NCBI RefSeq assembly: GCF_019720895.1
Contig: NZ_JAHKSH010000003.1
Span: 248,001-312,000, forward strand
Direction: 5' to 3'
DNA from: Microbacterium salitolerans
GTDB lineage: Bacteria > Actinomycetota > Actinomycetes > Actinomycetales > Microbacteriaceae
DNA length: 64,000 bases
The notes beneath the pieces are model-generated. The model was not told where the DNA came from. It ran no database searches and saw only the letters and a list, made by a program, of their open reading frames with translations. Shown here one piece after another: positions 25,464 through 34,354 of the stretch; positions within the stretch are counted from its first letter, which is position 1, and each line of letters opens with the position of its first letter. A program made the translations under genes and the position numbers.

Positions 25464-26717
25464 ATGAGAAACGCGCGCAGACGACTGGTCGCGGTCGCCG
25501 CTACGGCTGCAATGGCCTTCGGTGCGGCGGGGTGTGCCGGGTCCTCCGGGTCGCAGGCGACGACCGGTGAGCTCACCTTCGTGACGGACAAGAGCTGGGA
25601 CTTCGACGCCTTCTCGAAGGTGTCCGACGAAGCCATCGACATCAGCCTCGACTCGACGCACTACGCCGACGTGAACGCGTTCGAGGCGTTCGTCAAGCAG
25701 TCGCTCCGTTCGAACAAGGCGCCGGGTCTGTTCACCTGGCACACGGGCGGCAAGCTCGAGGACCTCGTCGAGGCCGGCGTAGTCGCCGAGACCACGGAGC
25801 TGTGGGACGCGGCGATCGCCGACGGCGAGGTGGCCGAATCGGTGCGGGACTTCTACACCGTCGACGGCAAGCAGTACTGCACCCCGATCAGCGTCGACAG
25901 CTGGGTGATGTACTACGACAAGCGCACCTTCGAGGAGCACGGCCTTGAGGTCCCCACGACCTGGGACGAGATGATGAGCGTCGCCGACGTCCTCGTCGAC
26001 GAGGGCGTCGCGCCGTTCTGGAACTCCAGCGGCAACCCGTGGGCGTTCGTGTGGTTCCAGATCCTTCTGGCCGGCACCGACGTGGATCTGTACGAGGACC
26101 TGGTGAGTGGGGAGGCGAGCTTCACCGACCCCGAGGTCGTCGAGGTGATGGACATCTGGCTCGATATGAAGGAGAAGGGCTACTTCTCGGATCCGGGTTC
26201 GAAGACCCCGGGCGAGACCCAGATGAAGGACCAGCAGGTCGCGATGATGCCGTTCGGCACCTGGTACGCCAGCACGCTCGACACGGTGGGGCTCGAAGCC
26301 GGCACCGACTGGGGCGCGTTCCCGATCCCGAATGTCAACGCCGACCAGGAGGTGACCCCGGTCGCCACGGAGACGGCCCCGGCGTGCGTACCCGAGAAGT
26401 CGGACGAGAAGGAGCTCGGGCTCGAGTACTCCGAGTGGTGGATGGGGGCCGAGGCCCAGACCGCATGGTCGGAGCAGCAGGGCAACCTGCCGTACAACCC
26501 GACCGCCGAGGCGTCCTCCGATGAGTTCGCCGCGATCGGCGATGAGTACGCGGGTGACGGGTACCAGTTCTACCTGCGCTACTACGAGGCCGTTCCCGCG
26601 GAGATCCTCACGGCCTCGCTCGATCAGTTCACCGGCTTCATGACGAACCCGGGCGATCCGATGCCGTATCTCGAGGGCATCGAGCGCGTCGCGGACGAGT
26701 ACTGGGCGGACCACTGA
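25464..26717 (+). CDS. sugar ABC transporter substrate-binding lipoprotein
   Basis: The 417-residue protein has a lipoprotein signal peptide with the lipobox GAAGC near residue 22 and a cluster-B extracellular sugar-binding fold (AFEAFVKQSLRSNKAPGLFTWH; YCTPISVDSWVMYYDKRTFE). It would be lipid-anchored outside the membrane and deliver oligosaccharide to the two permeases encoded next. Location in the mannoside regulon suggests manno-oligosaccharides as ligands. Confidence 0.92.
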   Translation: MRNARRRLVAVAATAAMAFGAAGCAGSSGSQATTGELTFVTDKSWDFDAFSKVSDEAIDISLDSTHYADVNAFEAFVKQSLRSNKAPGLFTWHTGGKLEDLVEAGVVAETTELWDAAIADGEVAESVRDFYTVDGKQYCTPISVDSWVMYYDKRTFEEHGLEVPTTWDEMMSVADVLVDEGVAPFWNSSGNPWAFVWFQILLAGTDVDLYEDLVSGEASFTDPEVVEVMDIWLDMKEKGYFSDPGSKTPGETQMKDQQVAMMPFGTWYASTLDTVGLEAGTDWGAFPIPNVNADQEVTPVATETAPACVPEKSDEKELGLEYSEWWMGAEAQTAWSEQQGNLPYNPTAEASSDEFAAIGDEYAGDGYQFYLRYYEAVPAEILTASLDQFTGFMTNPGDPMPYLEGIERVADEYWADH

Positions 26718-26722
26718 CCCGC

Positions 26723-27625
26723 ATGGCTCACCGCACCCCGACGCACGACCAGCGCGCCGCCTGGGCCTTCATGGGCCCGGGCGTCGCCGCCGTCGTCATC
26801 GTCCTCTACCTGCCTGTCTTCTATACCGTCTTCCTGAGCTTCACCGAGTACGACGGACTCGGGAGCCCTGAGTGGATCGGCATCGACAACTACGTCGACA
26901 TGTTCCGGGACCCGGCCTTCCTCACCTCGGTCGCCAACACGCTCGCGTGGGTGCTGGGCACCCTGCTCGTTCCCGTGACCCTGGGACTGTTCGTCGCCTA
27001 CATGGCCTACGGACTGCCGGGCGCGGCATGGCTGCGCGTGCCGTTCCTGATCCCCTACGCCCTGTCGGGCGTCGCCGTCGGCGTGATCTTCTCGTTCGTC
27101 TTCCAGAACGGAGGCGCACTGTCGCAGGCGCTCGACTTCCTCCACCTGCCCGGCGCGGAGCTGCGATGGCTCGAAGACGCCCCGCTCAACACGATCGTGA
27201 TGATCTTCGCCGCCGCCTGGCAGGGCGTCGGCGTCAACGCGCTCCTCTTCACCGTCGGGCTGCAGTCGATCCCGAAGGAGCCGCTCGAGGCGGCCCGGCT
27301 GGACGGCGCGAGCGGGTTCCGGCTGTTCGCCTCGATCGTCTGGCCGCTGCTGCGGCCGTCGACCACGATCGTGGTCGGGCTGTCGATCGTCAACAGCCTG
27401 AAGACGTTCGACATCGTGCAGTCGATGACGGGAGGCGGTCCGAACCGCGTCTCGGAGACGCTCGGCGTGACGATGTACCGCGACACCTTCCTGAACAGCC
27501 AGTACGGGCTGGGATCCGCCGTCGCGATCTTCCTCACCGTCGTGACGGTCGCCGCCTCGCTGATCTACCTCCGGAAGCAGCTCTCGCTCGGCGAACCGAC
27601 TGCCTCGAGAAAGGTCAGCGCATGA
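26723..27625 (+). CDS. sugar ABC transporter permease (MalF type)
   Basis: The 300-residue protein has six predicted helices and the permease EAA loop, here EPLEAARLDGASGFRLFASI, which docks the ATPase. It starts 5 nt after the binding-protein stop and overlaps the next permease by 4 nt (ATGA). Confidence 0.93.
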   Translation: MAHRTPTHDQRAAWAFMGPGVAAVVIVLYLPVFYTVFLSFTEYDGLGSPEWIGIDNYVDMFRDPAFLTSVANTLAWVLGTLLVPVTLGLFVAYMAYGLPGAAWLRVPFLIPYALSGVAVGVIFSFVFQNGGALSQALDFLHLPGAELRWLEDAPLNTIVMIFAAAWQGVGVNALLFTVGLQSIPKEPLEAARLDGASGFRLFASIVWPLLRPSTTIVVGLSIVNSLKTFDIVQSMTGGGPNRVSETLGVTMYRDTFLNSQYGLGSAVAIFLTVVTVAASLIYLRKQLSLGEPTASRKVSA

Positions 27626-28446
27626 TCTCCCGCATCCTCCGCTACGGGATCCTCGCGGTGATCGGCATCCTCTGGCTCCTGCCGATCTACCTTCTGCTCG
27701 CCAACGCGAGCAAGCTGACGTCCGAGTACTCGGGACTCACGTTGTGGTCGCCCGGCAATCTGCCCGCACTGCTCTCCAACATCGTCGCGGTGTTCACGAC
27801 CACGGACGTGCCGACCGGGCTGCTCACGACCTTCCTGTACGCCCTGGTCGCGCCCATCGTCGCCGTCGTGCTCGGCGCCGGCGTCGGATACGCCGTGATC
27901 GCGCTGAAGCTTCGGAACGGATTCTTCTGGTTCTTCGTCGTCTTCTGCGGCACGATCTTCCCCCTGCAGATGCTGATCATCCCGCTGTTCGCTGCGTACA
28001 CCCAGATCGGGATGTTCGACACCTTCGTCGGGATGGCGATCGTGTATTCGGTCGTGTCGGTGCCGTTCTCGGCCTTCGTGATGCGCAACTTCTTCTCGGG
28101 GATCGCCGAGACCGTCTTCGAAGCGGCCGTCGTCGACGGCGCCGGGCCGTTCCGGATCTTCACGCGGATCTACCTGCCGATGTCGCGCAGCGCCCTGGTC
28201 GTCGTGTTCATCCTGCAGGCGACCTGGGTGTGGAACGACTTCCTGCTCGCGCTCGTGCTCACGCAGAGCGCCGAGACCCGTCCGGTGATGCCGCTGCTCC
28301 AGGCGCTGCAGGCGGGCGCCGAGGGGGGCGGCGCGCCGTTCACCATCATGCTGACGGCGGGTCTGCTCGTCTCGATCCCCACGGGCCTGCTGTTCATGTT
28401 CGCGCAGCGCTTCTTCCAGAAGGGTCTCGCGCTCGGTCAGTACTGA
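27622..28446 (+). CDS. sugar ABC transporter permease (MalG type)
   Basis: The 274-residue partner permease has six helices and the EAA loop ETVFEAAVVDGAGPFRIFTR. It is translationally coupled to the previous gene. No ATP-binding subunit is encoded in the cluster. As in many actinobacterial sugar importers, a shared MsiK-like ATPase encoded elsewhere probably energises it. Confidence 0.93.
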   Translation: MISRILRYGILAVIGILWLLPIYLLLANASKLTSEYSGLTLWSPGNLPALLSNIVAVFTTTDVPTGLLTTFLYALVAPIVAVVLGAGVGYAVIALKLRNGFFWFFVVFCGTIFPLQMLIIPLFAAYTQIGMFDTFVGMAIVYSVVSVPFSAFVMRNFFSGIAETVFEAAVVDGAGPFRIFTRIYLPMSRSALVVVFILQATWVWNDFLLALVLTQSAETRPVMPLLQALQAGAEGGGAPFTIMLTAGLLVSIPTGLLFMFAQRFFQKGLALGQY

Positions 28447-28450
28447 GACA

Positions 28451-28506
28451 CACGACGAAGGGGGCGGCCCGAGATCATCCGATCTCGGGCCGCCCCCTTC
28501 GTCGTG
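28451..28506. terminator. 26-bp perfect stem-loop, bidirectional terminator
   Basis: Two perfectly complementary 26-nt arms (28451-28476 and 28481-28506) flank the loop ATCC, between the convergent importer and alpha-mannosidase genes. It is one of the longest perfect hairpins noticed in the window. Confidence 0.88.
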
Positions 28507-28509
28507 CCG

Positions 28510-31500
28510 TCAGGCGGTGCTCGCGCCTCGGCGCAGCTCCACGGACACCGTCTCGTACGGCGCCAGAGCGACCTCGACGGCGCCGGCGACGACGTCGAGA
28601 TCCGAGAGGCGGGCGCCGAGCAGCGTCGCGCGGCGCGCCTGCGCGACCGCGAACTCCGGCGTGATCGTCAGCGTCACCTGTTCGTCGGCGAACGACTGCA
28701 ACCGGACGGCCGTCCCGTCGCTCTCTCCGAGGTCGGAGAGCCCGATCAGTCGCACGCGGTCGTCGCTCAGCGAGAGGATCCGCGCGGTGTCGATCGCGGC
28801 GCCCTCCCTGCCGCGGGCGGCGATCGACTGCAGGGGGCTCGTGAGCGCGGCCGACGTCTCGATCGCCAGGCCCTCCGTCGACTGCGCAGCGTGCGCGCGC
28901 ACGCCGATCGCGTAGGAGAACGTCGCCGTGAAGCCCTGCTCGATCGGGAAGTTGGTGTCCCAGACGTTGTTGTGGAACCAGGAGAACACCGTGCTCGGCT
29001 CGACGGGGTGCGTGCTCACGGGGAACGGCGCGTAGGGCAGGGAGATCGCGCCGGCCTGCACGAGGGGCGCGTCTCTGGTCACCCACGCGACCGCGTCGTC
29101 GCCGTCCGTCACGCTGACCCAGTTGCGCACCGCGCGCATGTGCTGCGGAGCGCCGGGGATGTGGGGGAGCCCGTCACCGGTGGCGCCGCCGGAGACCTCG
29201 AAGCGCACGCGGGGATCCTCCGTGGCGAACGGGAACGCGAAGTACCCGCTCTCCTTGGTGCGGGTCGCGGGCTTGGCCACGCGGTTCTCCACGAGCAGTC
29301 GCGGCTCGCCGTGGCGCAGGCGCAGCGTGACCTGCACTGAGTCGACGCCGTCGGCGGAGTACTCGTAGACCAGGCGCTGCTCGACCGCATCGTTGACGCG
29401 CTCGATCAGCACCGCCGGCTTCGCCACGGTGCGAGAGGCCAGCAGCTCGAGGCGCGGCGAGACCGACAGCTTGTTGGCGAGGTGGTTCACCCCGGCGCCG
29501 GAGCTGCCGTAGGTGTCGTAGATGTAGGAGTTGAAGCCGACGACGGACCCCTGGTTGACCCAGTCGCGCCCGGTGGCCTTCTCGACCACCGAGCGGATCG
29601 CCGACCGCTGCTCATCCACCTCGACCCGGAGGTGCTCGTTCTCGAGCGTCAGCAGCTCCTCGCGCGCCGTCGTGTGCAGTGAGAGGGGCGGCGCGGCTGC
29701 GGCGGCCGCGTCGGCGGCCACGAGGTCGAACCGCACGAAGCCGACGTCCGGCAGGTCGGCGGCGCTGAAGGTGATCCAGCGGCCGGACTCACGGTGCAGC
29801 GAATTGCCCTGCGGCTCGACGGCATGCGGAACGGTCTCGCCCGAGCGCGCGTCGACGACGACGAAGGAGGCGTCGAACGGCACCTGCGACTCCTTGACGA
29901 GGATGCGCGCGGCGGATCGACGGGATCCTCCGGTGACGTTGGCGACGAGATAGCTCGCGAGCGCGGACGGCGCCGCGGGCACGGCCGCTGCGAGGTGATG
30001 CAGCGCGCCTTCGACGGCGTCGGTGGCGAGCTGATGCGCGGTGAGGGCGTGGCCGACCTTCCACTGCCACTGGCGCTCGCCGGAGTCGTATCCTTCGTCG
30101 CCGTGGGTCCACGAGTTGCTCGCGCCCCAGGTGTGCTCGTTGAACATCGAGATCGCCTCGTAGGCGGCGCGAGCCTGGGCGGCCTCGTGGCGGGCGGGCT
30201 CGCCGCCCGTCAGCGCGGCCAGCTGCGAGAGGGAGCGGGCCTCGGGGACGAGCGCCTGGGCTTCGCGTGCGAGCGCGAGCGGCACCGCGCCCGAGCCGAT
30301 GCCCTCGACCCACCAGTCGCCCCAGTCGCCCTCGTACGTCTCGAGCTCGTCGCCGAACCGCTCCTCGGCCTCGGCGAAGAAGTCCTCGTTGCGTGAGACG
30401 CGCAGCTTCGGGAACTCCCACGTCTCGTTCCACTGGCGCACCAGCTGGGACAGGTGCAGCCGGGCGGGGCCGTTGTCGCCCATGTAGCCCTGAGTCCGGA
30501 TGTGGAGCACGTCCCACGGATAGGGGGCGCGGCCCTCGTCTTCCTCGCCGTGGGCGCCGAACACGCCGGGAGGGAAGGGGTAGCCCTGCGTCGCGAGCGC
30601 CGTCAGATACGCCGGCAGCAGCGTCTCAGCGGTGTCGTACGACTCCGTGAGCCCGATCATCGGGCCTTCCAGGTAGGCCAGCCCGTGCGGGCTGTCGGTC
30701 ATCCAGACGAGCACCGAGCTGCCCGCGGGTGTGCGCCACCGGAACATGCGCGGAAGGTCGAGTGCGCCGTTCTGATGCGGGTTCGACCGGCCGGCCCAGT
30801 TGTGCGCGACGGCCAGATACTTCACGCCCACCTCCTGCAGGGCGTCCGGCAGGCCGGCGACCTGGCCGGGGACGTCGGTCTGCATCGCGCTGGAGAACGA
30901 GATGCCGTACTCATCGCGGATGCGGCGGGCCTCGGCGAAGAGCTCGTGGAGCTCGTCGGTCGAGCAGGTGTCGGTGTGCAGGTTGTACGGCATCGCGCTG
31001 AGCCCGATGGATCCGTCGCGAACGAGGGCGACGAAGTCGTCGATCTCGGCGGACGTGCGGTTCTTCTCCCAGTCGGAGAAGGCCCACAGCGCCTCCGCGT
31101 TCCACCGGAACCGCGCCTCCTCCGGCCAGTCGGCCGTGTGGTGCGCGAGCTCGACGGCGGAATCGAGGTAGGACCGCTGATTGCGGATGACGGCCACCTG
31201 CGGGTCGGTGTACCCGAAGTCGAAGTGCGAGTGGTGCACGACGTGGATGCTCCACTCACGGACGACGTCGAGCGCCGCGTCGAGCGTCTCGGCGCCCAGG
31301 GCGGGGATGCCGACCGACACGCGCAGCGGGCGCTCGGCGGCCGGGACGAGGACGCGGACCGAGCCCGATGGTGCCTCCGCGCGCCCGACGACGAGGTCGG
31401 CGCCGCCGTCGTCTGTCACGCGGATGTCGAGATCGACCGGTTCTCCCGTGTGTCCGTCGACGACGATCCGGACGCTGCGTACGCGCGTCCCCTCGACCGT

Positions 31501-31635
31501 GCGCTGGAGCGGTTCCGGGATGACGTGGATCGACGAGGAGCCGATGGTGCCGGATGCGGCTGTCGCGCGGTCGAGGAGTCCTTCTCTGGCCTCCTCGGAG
31601 GTCCAGGGGGCCTGGGCGATGAGAGCGGGCTTCAT
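28510..31635 (-). CDS. GH38 alpha-mannosidase
   Basis: The ATG at 31635 gives 1041 residues, usual for bacterial GH38; a longer open frame upstream is ignored because it overlaps the ROK-like gene. The catalytic domain has the zinc-site motif HHSHFDFGYT with His137 and Asp139, and a candidate nucleophile Asp254 in SSAMQTDVPGQVAGL. The middle three-helix bundle and C-terminal beta-sandwich follow. There is no signal peptide, so it is an intracellular retaining exo-mannosidase. It would trim imported manno-oligosaccharides to mannose. It is cotranscribed behind the ROK-like gene, 5 nt apart, under operator E. Confidence 0.92.
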   Translation of the reverse strand: MKPALIAQAPWTSEEAREGLLDRATAASGTIGSSSIHVIPEPLQRTVEGTRVRSVRIVVDGHTGEPVDLDIRVTDDGGADLVVGRAEAPSGSVRVLVPAAERPLRVSVGIPALGAETLDAALDVVREWSIHVVHHSHFDFGYTDPQVAVIRNQRSYLDSAVELAHHTADWPEEARFRWNAEALWAFSDWEKNRTSAEIDDFVALVRDGSIGLSAMPYNLHTDTCSTDELHELFAEARRIRDEYGISFSSAMQTDVPGQVAGLPDALQEVGVKYLAVAHNWAGRSNPHQNGALDLPRMFRWRTPAGSSVLVWMTDSPHGLAYLEGPMIGLTESYDTAETLLPAYLTALATQGYPFPPGVFGAHGEEDEGRAPYPWDVLHIRTQGYMGDNGPARLHLSQLVRQWNETWEFPKLRVSRNEDFFAEAEERFGDELETYEGDWGDWWVEGIGSGAVPLALAREAQALVPEARSLSQLAALTGGEPARHEAAQARAAYEAISMFNEHTWGASNSWTHGDEGYDSGERQWQWKVGHALTAHQLATDAVEGALHHLAAAVPAAPSALASYLVANVTGGSRRSAARILVKESQVPFDASFVVVDARSGETVPHAVEPQGNSLHRESGRWITFSAADLPDVGFVRFDLVAADAAAAAAPPLSLHTTAREELLTLENEHLRVEVDEQRSAIRSVVEKATGRDWVNQGSVVGFNSYIYDTYGSSGAGVNHLANKLSVSPRLELLASRTVAKPAVLIERVNDAVEQRLVYEYSADGVDSVQVTLRLRHGEPRLLVENRVAKPATRTKESGYFAFPFATEDPRVRFEVSGGATGDGLPHIPGAPQHMRAVRNWVSVTDGDDAVAWVTRDAPLVQAGAISLPYAPFPVSTHPVEPSTVFSWFHNNVWDTNFPIEQGFTATFSYAIGVRAHAAQSTEGLAIETSAALTSPLQSIAARGREGAAIDTARILSLSDDRVRLIGLSDLGESDGTAVRLQSFADEQVTLTITPEFAVAQARRATLLGARLSDLDVVAGAVEVALAPYETVSVELRRGASTA

Positions 31636-31640
31636 TGGTG

Positions 31641-32582
31641 TCACTCCGGGGTCGTGGGTGGATGGGTCAGGCATTCGCGGCGCAGCCAGGCGGCCGCCCC
31701 GAGCAGCGGTGCGGTGTCGAGGAGAGCGGAGGGGCGCACCGCGATGTCGCCGTTCGCCTGCAGGCCGTCGGACAGGGCGGAGCCCAGCAGGTGCCAGGAG
31801 CGCGCCATCGAGCCGCCGACGACCAGGTGGCGCGCGTCGAACGACTTCAGCCATGGCGACAGCGCTGCACCGAGCGCGCGCATCGCCTCCGCGAGGACGG
31901 AGCGGGCGACGTCGTCGCCGGTGTCGGCGAGAGCGGCGATCTCCTTGACCGCCAGCGTCCGCCCCGTGCGCCGCGCGAACTGCGCCGTGATGGCGCGAGT
32001 CGAGACGGTGTCCTCGAGAGGAGCTCCGTTCCAGACGATGCGGTGCGCCTCTCCTGCCGGAGGGACGTCCGGGCCGTGGTCGACGGGAGTGCCGTCGCGC
32101 AGGAAGGCCGACCCGACGCCGGTGCCCAGCGCGATGCAGACGAGGCGGTCGACGCGTTCTGCGGCGCCGAACGCCCACTCGCCGATCCCGTAGGCGACGG
32201 CGTCGTTGACGAAGCGGATCTGGTGCGGGGGCGAGCCGAGTCGGTGCGCGAGCTCCTGACGAACATCGACATCCCGCAGGGACTCGAACTTCCCGACGCC
32301 CGCGAAGCGACCGACTCCGGAGTCGTAATCGAAGGGGCCGGGCATCGCGACCGCCCAGTGCACGTCGGCGGCCTCCGCGCTCGCCGCGCGCAGCGCCGCC
32401 TGTGCAGGGCGCGCGATCGTGTCGAGCAGCTCGTCGCGTGGGGCGCCGCCGTCGATGGTCTCGTCGGAGTGCCGTGCGAACGGCTCATCCGGGCGATCCA
32501 CGTCGATCGCGGCCGCGGTGGCGTGGCTGCCGCCGACCTCGAGAACCCACTCGCGCGTGTCCGCGTCGGCACGCTGCTCCAT
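31641..32582 (-). CDS. ROK-like sugar kinase
   Basis: The 313-residue protein has the ROK ATPase layout: an N-terminal phosphate loop (EVGGSHATAAAIDV), an RFVNDAVAYGIGEW strand with the catalytic Asp, CIALGTGVGSAFLRDG, and a C-terminal HLVVGGSMARS. The CxCGxxGCxE zinc motif usual in ROK sugar kinases is missing. The start is uncertain: ATG 32582 or GTG 32594, neither with a strong ribosome site. In context it probably phosphorylates mannose released by the GH38 enzyme, feeding the ManA-type isomerase. It is the first gene of the operon under operator E. Confidence 0.82.
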   Translation of the reverse strand: MEQRADADTREWVLEVGGSHATAAAIDVDRPDEPFARHSDETIDGGAPRDELLDTIARPAQAALRAASAEAADVHWAVAMPGPFDYDSGVGRFAGVGKFESLRDVDVRQELAHRLGSPPHQIRFVNDAVAYGIGEWAFGAAERVDRLVCIALGTGVGSAFLRDGTPVDHGPDVPPAGEAHRIVWNGAPLEDTVSTRAITAQFARRTGRTLAVKEIAALADTGDDVARSVLAEAMRALGAALSPWLKSFDARHLVVGGSMARSWHLLGSALSDGLQANGDIAVRPSALLDTAPLLGAAAWLRRECLTHPPTTPE

Positions 32583-32627
32583 CGTCTTGTTCACCGTCGC
32601 CCAGTCTGCTGCAAAGTCGTGCGTGGT

Positions 32628-32641
32628 TGGTAACGATATCA
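32628..32641. promoter_or_regulatory. LacI-type operator E (ROK kinase-GH38 operon)
   Basis: TGGTAACGATATCA lies 45 nt upstream of the ROK-like gene's start on the minus strand and is identical to operator D, more than 7 kb away. Confidence 0.85.
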
Positions 32642-32673
32642 GCACGTGCGGACATCGCAACAGGGATCCTCCG

Positions 32674-32713
32674 CCGCCCTGCGACGGACCCCGCATGCTC
32701 CGTCGCAGGGCGG
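32674..32713. terminator. 15-bp perfect hairpin in a divergent intergenic region
   Basis: CCGCCCTGCGACGGA and TCCGTCGCAGGGCGG pair perfectly around 10 nt. The hairpin lies between the divergent ROK-like and CPBP genes, where no transcript is expected to end. It could be a transcription barrier, a regulator site or part of an mRNA leader; it is listed as terminator-like only by shape. Confidence 0.4.
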
Positions 32714-32748
32714 ATGCGCCCCGCTCGCGGCGGCAGGACGATGGACCC

Positions 32749-33714
32749 ATGAACGCCACCGATCTGTACTCGCCGCACGACGCGCGACCGGGGATCCCGC
32801 CCGCGAGGGTGCCGTGGGGATCCGTCGGTCTCTTCCTCGCGATCGCCTTCGCGCTCGGCTGGCTCGTGTGTCTGCCGCTGTGGCTCGGCGACGGGCTCGC
32901 GTCGCCGCTGTTCCGAGTCCTGGCGGCCGTGCTGATGTACACCCCGGCGGCGGGCGCGCTCATCATCGCGTTCGCGACCGTGCCGAGGGGATCCCGCGCC
33001 CGCTATCTCGGGCTCCTGCCCTTCCGTCCGGTCTCGCGCAAGATCTGGCTTTTCGTCCTCGCGCCCGTCGTGTTCCTCGCCGTCGGCATCGGCGGATTCG
33101 TCCTCGCCGTCGCGCTCGGCTGGGCGGAGGCCGACTGGGCGATGGCCGCGGTCGAGCAGCAGCTCGCCGGCCAGATGGATCTCGATGTGTTCCTCATCCT
33201 GCAGATCGCGTCGCTGCCGATCGCCGTGGCCACGTCGTCGATCGCCGCCTTCGGCGAGGAGCTCGGCTGGCGCGGCTACCTGACGACTGCGCTGTCGCCG
33301 CTCGGGTTCTGGCGCTCGGCGCTGATCATCGGCGTCGTGTGGGGGCTGTGGCACGCGCCGATCATCCTGCTCGGCTACAACTTCCAGCGCACCGACCTCG
33401 TCGGCCTCCTCGCGATGTGCGCCTTCACCTTCTTCGTCGGTGTGCTGCTGCAGTGGTCGCGCTACGTCACGCGCAGCGTCTGGCCGGCGGTCGTCGGCCA
33501 CGGCGCCCTCAATGCGACGTTCACGGTCCCGCTGCTGTGGGCGACGCCCGAGATGGATCCGCTCATCGGCATGGCGCTCGGCCTGCCCGGATGGATCCTC
33601 ATGGCCGCACTCATCGTCCTCCTGCTGGTGTTCCGCACGTTCCGCCCGGGACCCGACTGGGCGCCGAAGACGGACGCGCGCGAGCCGCAGAGTCTCCAGA
33701 CTCCGATCGCCTGA
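32749..33714 (+). CDS. CPBP-family intramembrane metalloprotease
   Basis: The 321-residue membrane protein has about eight helices and the three motifs of the CAAX protease/bacteriocin-processing family: EELGWRGYL (EExxxR), WGLWHAPI and GHGALNATFT. These place Glu, His and Asn ligands of a metal site within the membrane. Bacterial members process prenylated or signal-type peptides, or confer bacteriocin self-immunity; the substrate here is unknown. It is a stand-alone gene ending in a stem-loop. Confidence 0.9.
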   Translation: MNATDLYSPHDARPGIPPARVPWGSVGLFLAIAFALGWLVCLPLWLGDGLASPLFRVLAAVLMYTPAAGALIIAFATVPRGSRARYLGLLPFRPVSRKIWLFVLAPVVFLAVGIGGFVLAVALGWAEADWAMAAVEQQLAGQMDLDVFLILQIASLPIAVATSSIAAFGEELGWRGYLTTALSPLGFWRSALIIGVVWGLWHAPIILLGYNFQRTDLVGLLAMCAFTFFVGVLLQWSRYVTRSVWPAVVGHGALNATFTVPLLWATPEMDPLIGMALGLPGWILMAALIVLLLVFRTFRPGPDWAPKTDAREPQSLQTPIA

Positions 33715-33726
33715 GGCACGCGCCCG

Positions 33727-33757
33727 CCGCGGGGTGGATCCCGAATCCACCCCGCGG
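33727..33757 (+). terminator. 13-bp stem-loop after the CPBP gene
   Basis: CCGCGGGGTGGAT and ATCCACCCCGCGG pair perfectly around CCCGA, 12 nt after the stop. Confidence 0.75.
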
Positions 33758-33796
33758 GGGAGGTGCCGACACCCCCGCACACGATGGGATGGAAAC

Positions 33797-34276
33797 ATGT
33801 TCGAAGCTCTCCAGTCGTTTACCGAAGACCTGCCCGCCGCGATCCAGTGGCTCGGCCTGATCCTGCTCGGCGCCATTCCGTTCATCGAGTCGTACTTCGG
33901 TTCGTTCATCGGCGTGGTCGCGGGCGTCAACCCCGTCGTCGCCGTCGTCGCCGCAGTGATCGGCAACATCGTCTCGATGACGATCTTCGTCCTGACCGCA
34001 CACGGGATCCGCACCGCCGCGACGAAGAACGGCGCGCCGAAGGAGCTCTCGCCGCGCCGGCAGAAGCTCAAGGACCGATTCGACAAGTACGGGGTCGCGG
34101 GCGTCAGCCTGCTCGGTCAGCTCGTGCTCCCGAGCCAGATCACGTCGGCCCTCATCGTCGGCTTCGGCGCCCCGAAGAACCGCGTCATCTTCTGGCAGAT
34201 CATCTCGATCATCCTGTGGGGCGTCGTGTTCGCCGCGCTCGGCCTCGCGGGCGCCCAGCTCACCGGTCGCTTCTGA
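33797..34276 (+). CDS. small multidrug-export-type membrane protein
   Basis: The 159-residue protein has four hydrophobic segments, including LGLILLGAIPFIESYFGSFI, and GVAGVSLLGQLVLPSQITSA, the pattern of the Sm_multidrug_ex (PF06695-like) family. The name reflects family annotation; transport has not been shown for most members. It is flanked by stem-loops on both sides, so it is probably monocistronic. Confidence 0.75.
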   Translation: MFEALQSFTEDLPAAIQWLGLILLGAIPFIESYFGSFIGVVAGVNPVVAVVAAVIGNIVSMTIFVLTAHGIRTAATKNGAPKELSPRRQKLKDRFDKYGVAGVSLLGQLVLPSQITSALIVGFGAPKNRVIFWQIISIILWGVVFAALGLAGAQLTGRF

Positions 34277-34304
34277 CCGGAGCCGCTCGGACGAGGGCTT
34301 CTCG

Positions 34305-34339
34305 GAGCCGGGGCGGTGGCGCTGCCACCGCCCCGGCTC
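34305..34339. terminator. 16-bp stem-loop between convergent genes
   Basis: Perfect 16-nt arms surround a GCT loop and are followed by TTTG-like sequence. The hairpin lies between the small exporter-like gene and the convergent pabC gene. Confidence 0.8.
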
Positions 34340-34354
34340 TTGTCGCGCTCCCGG

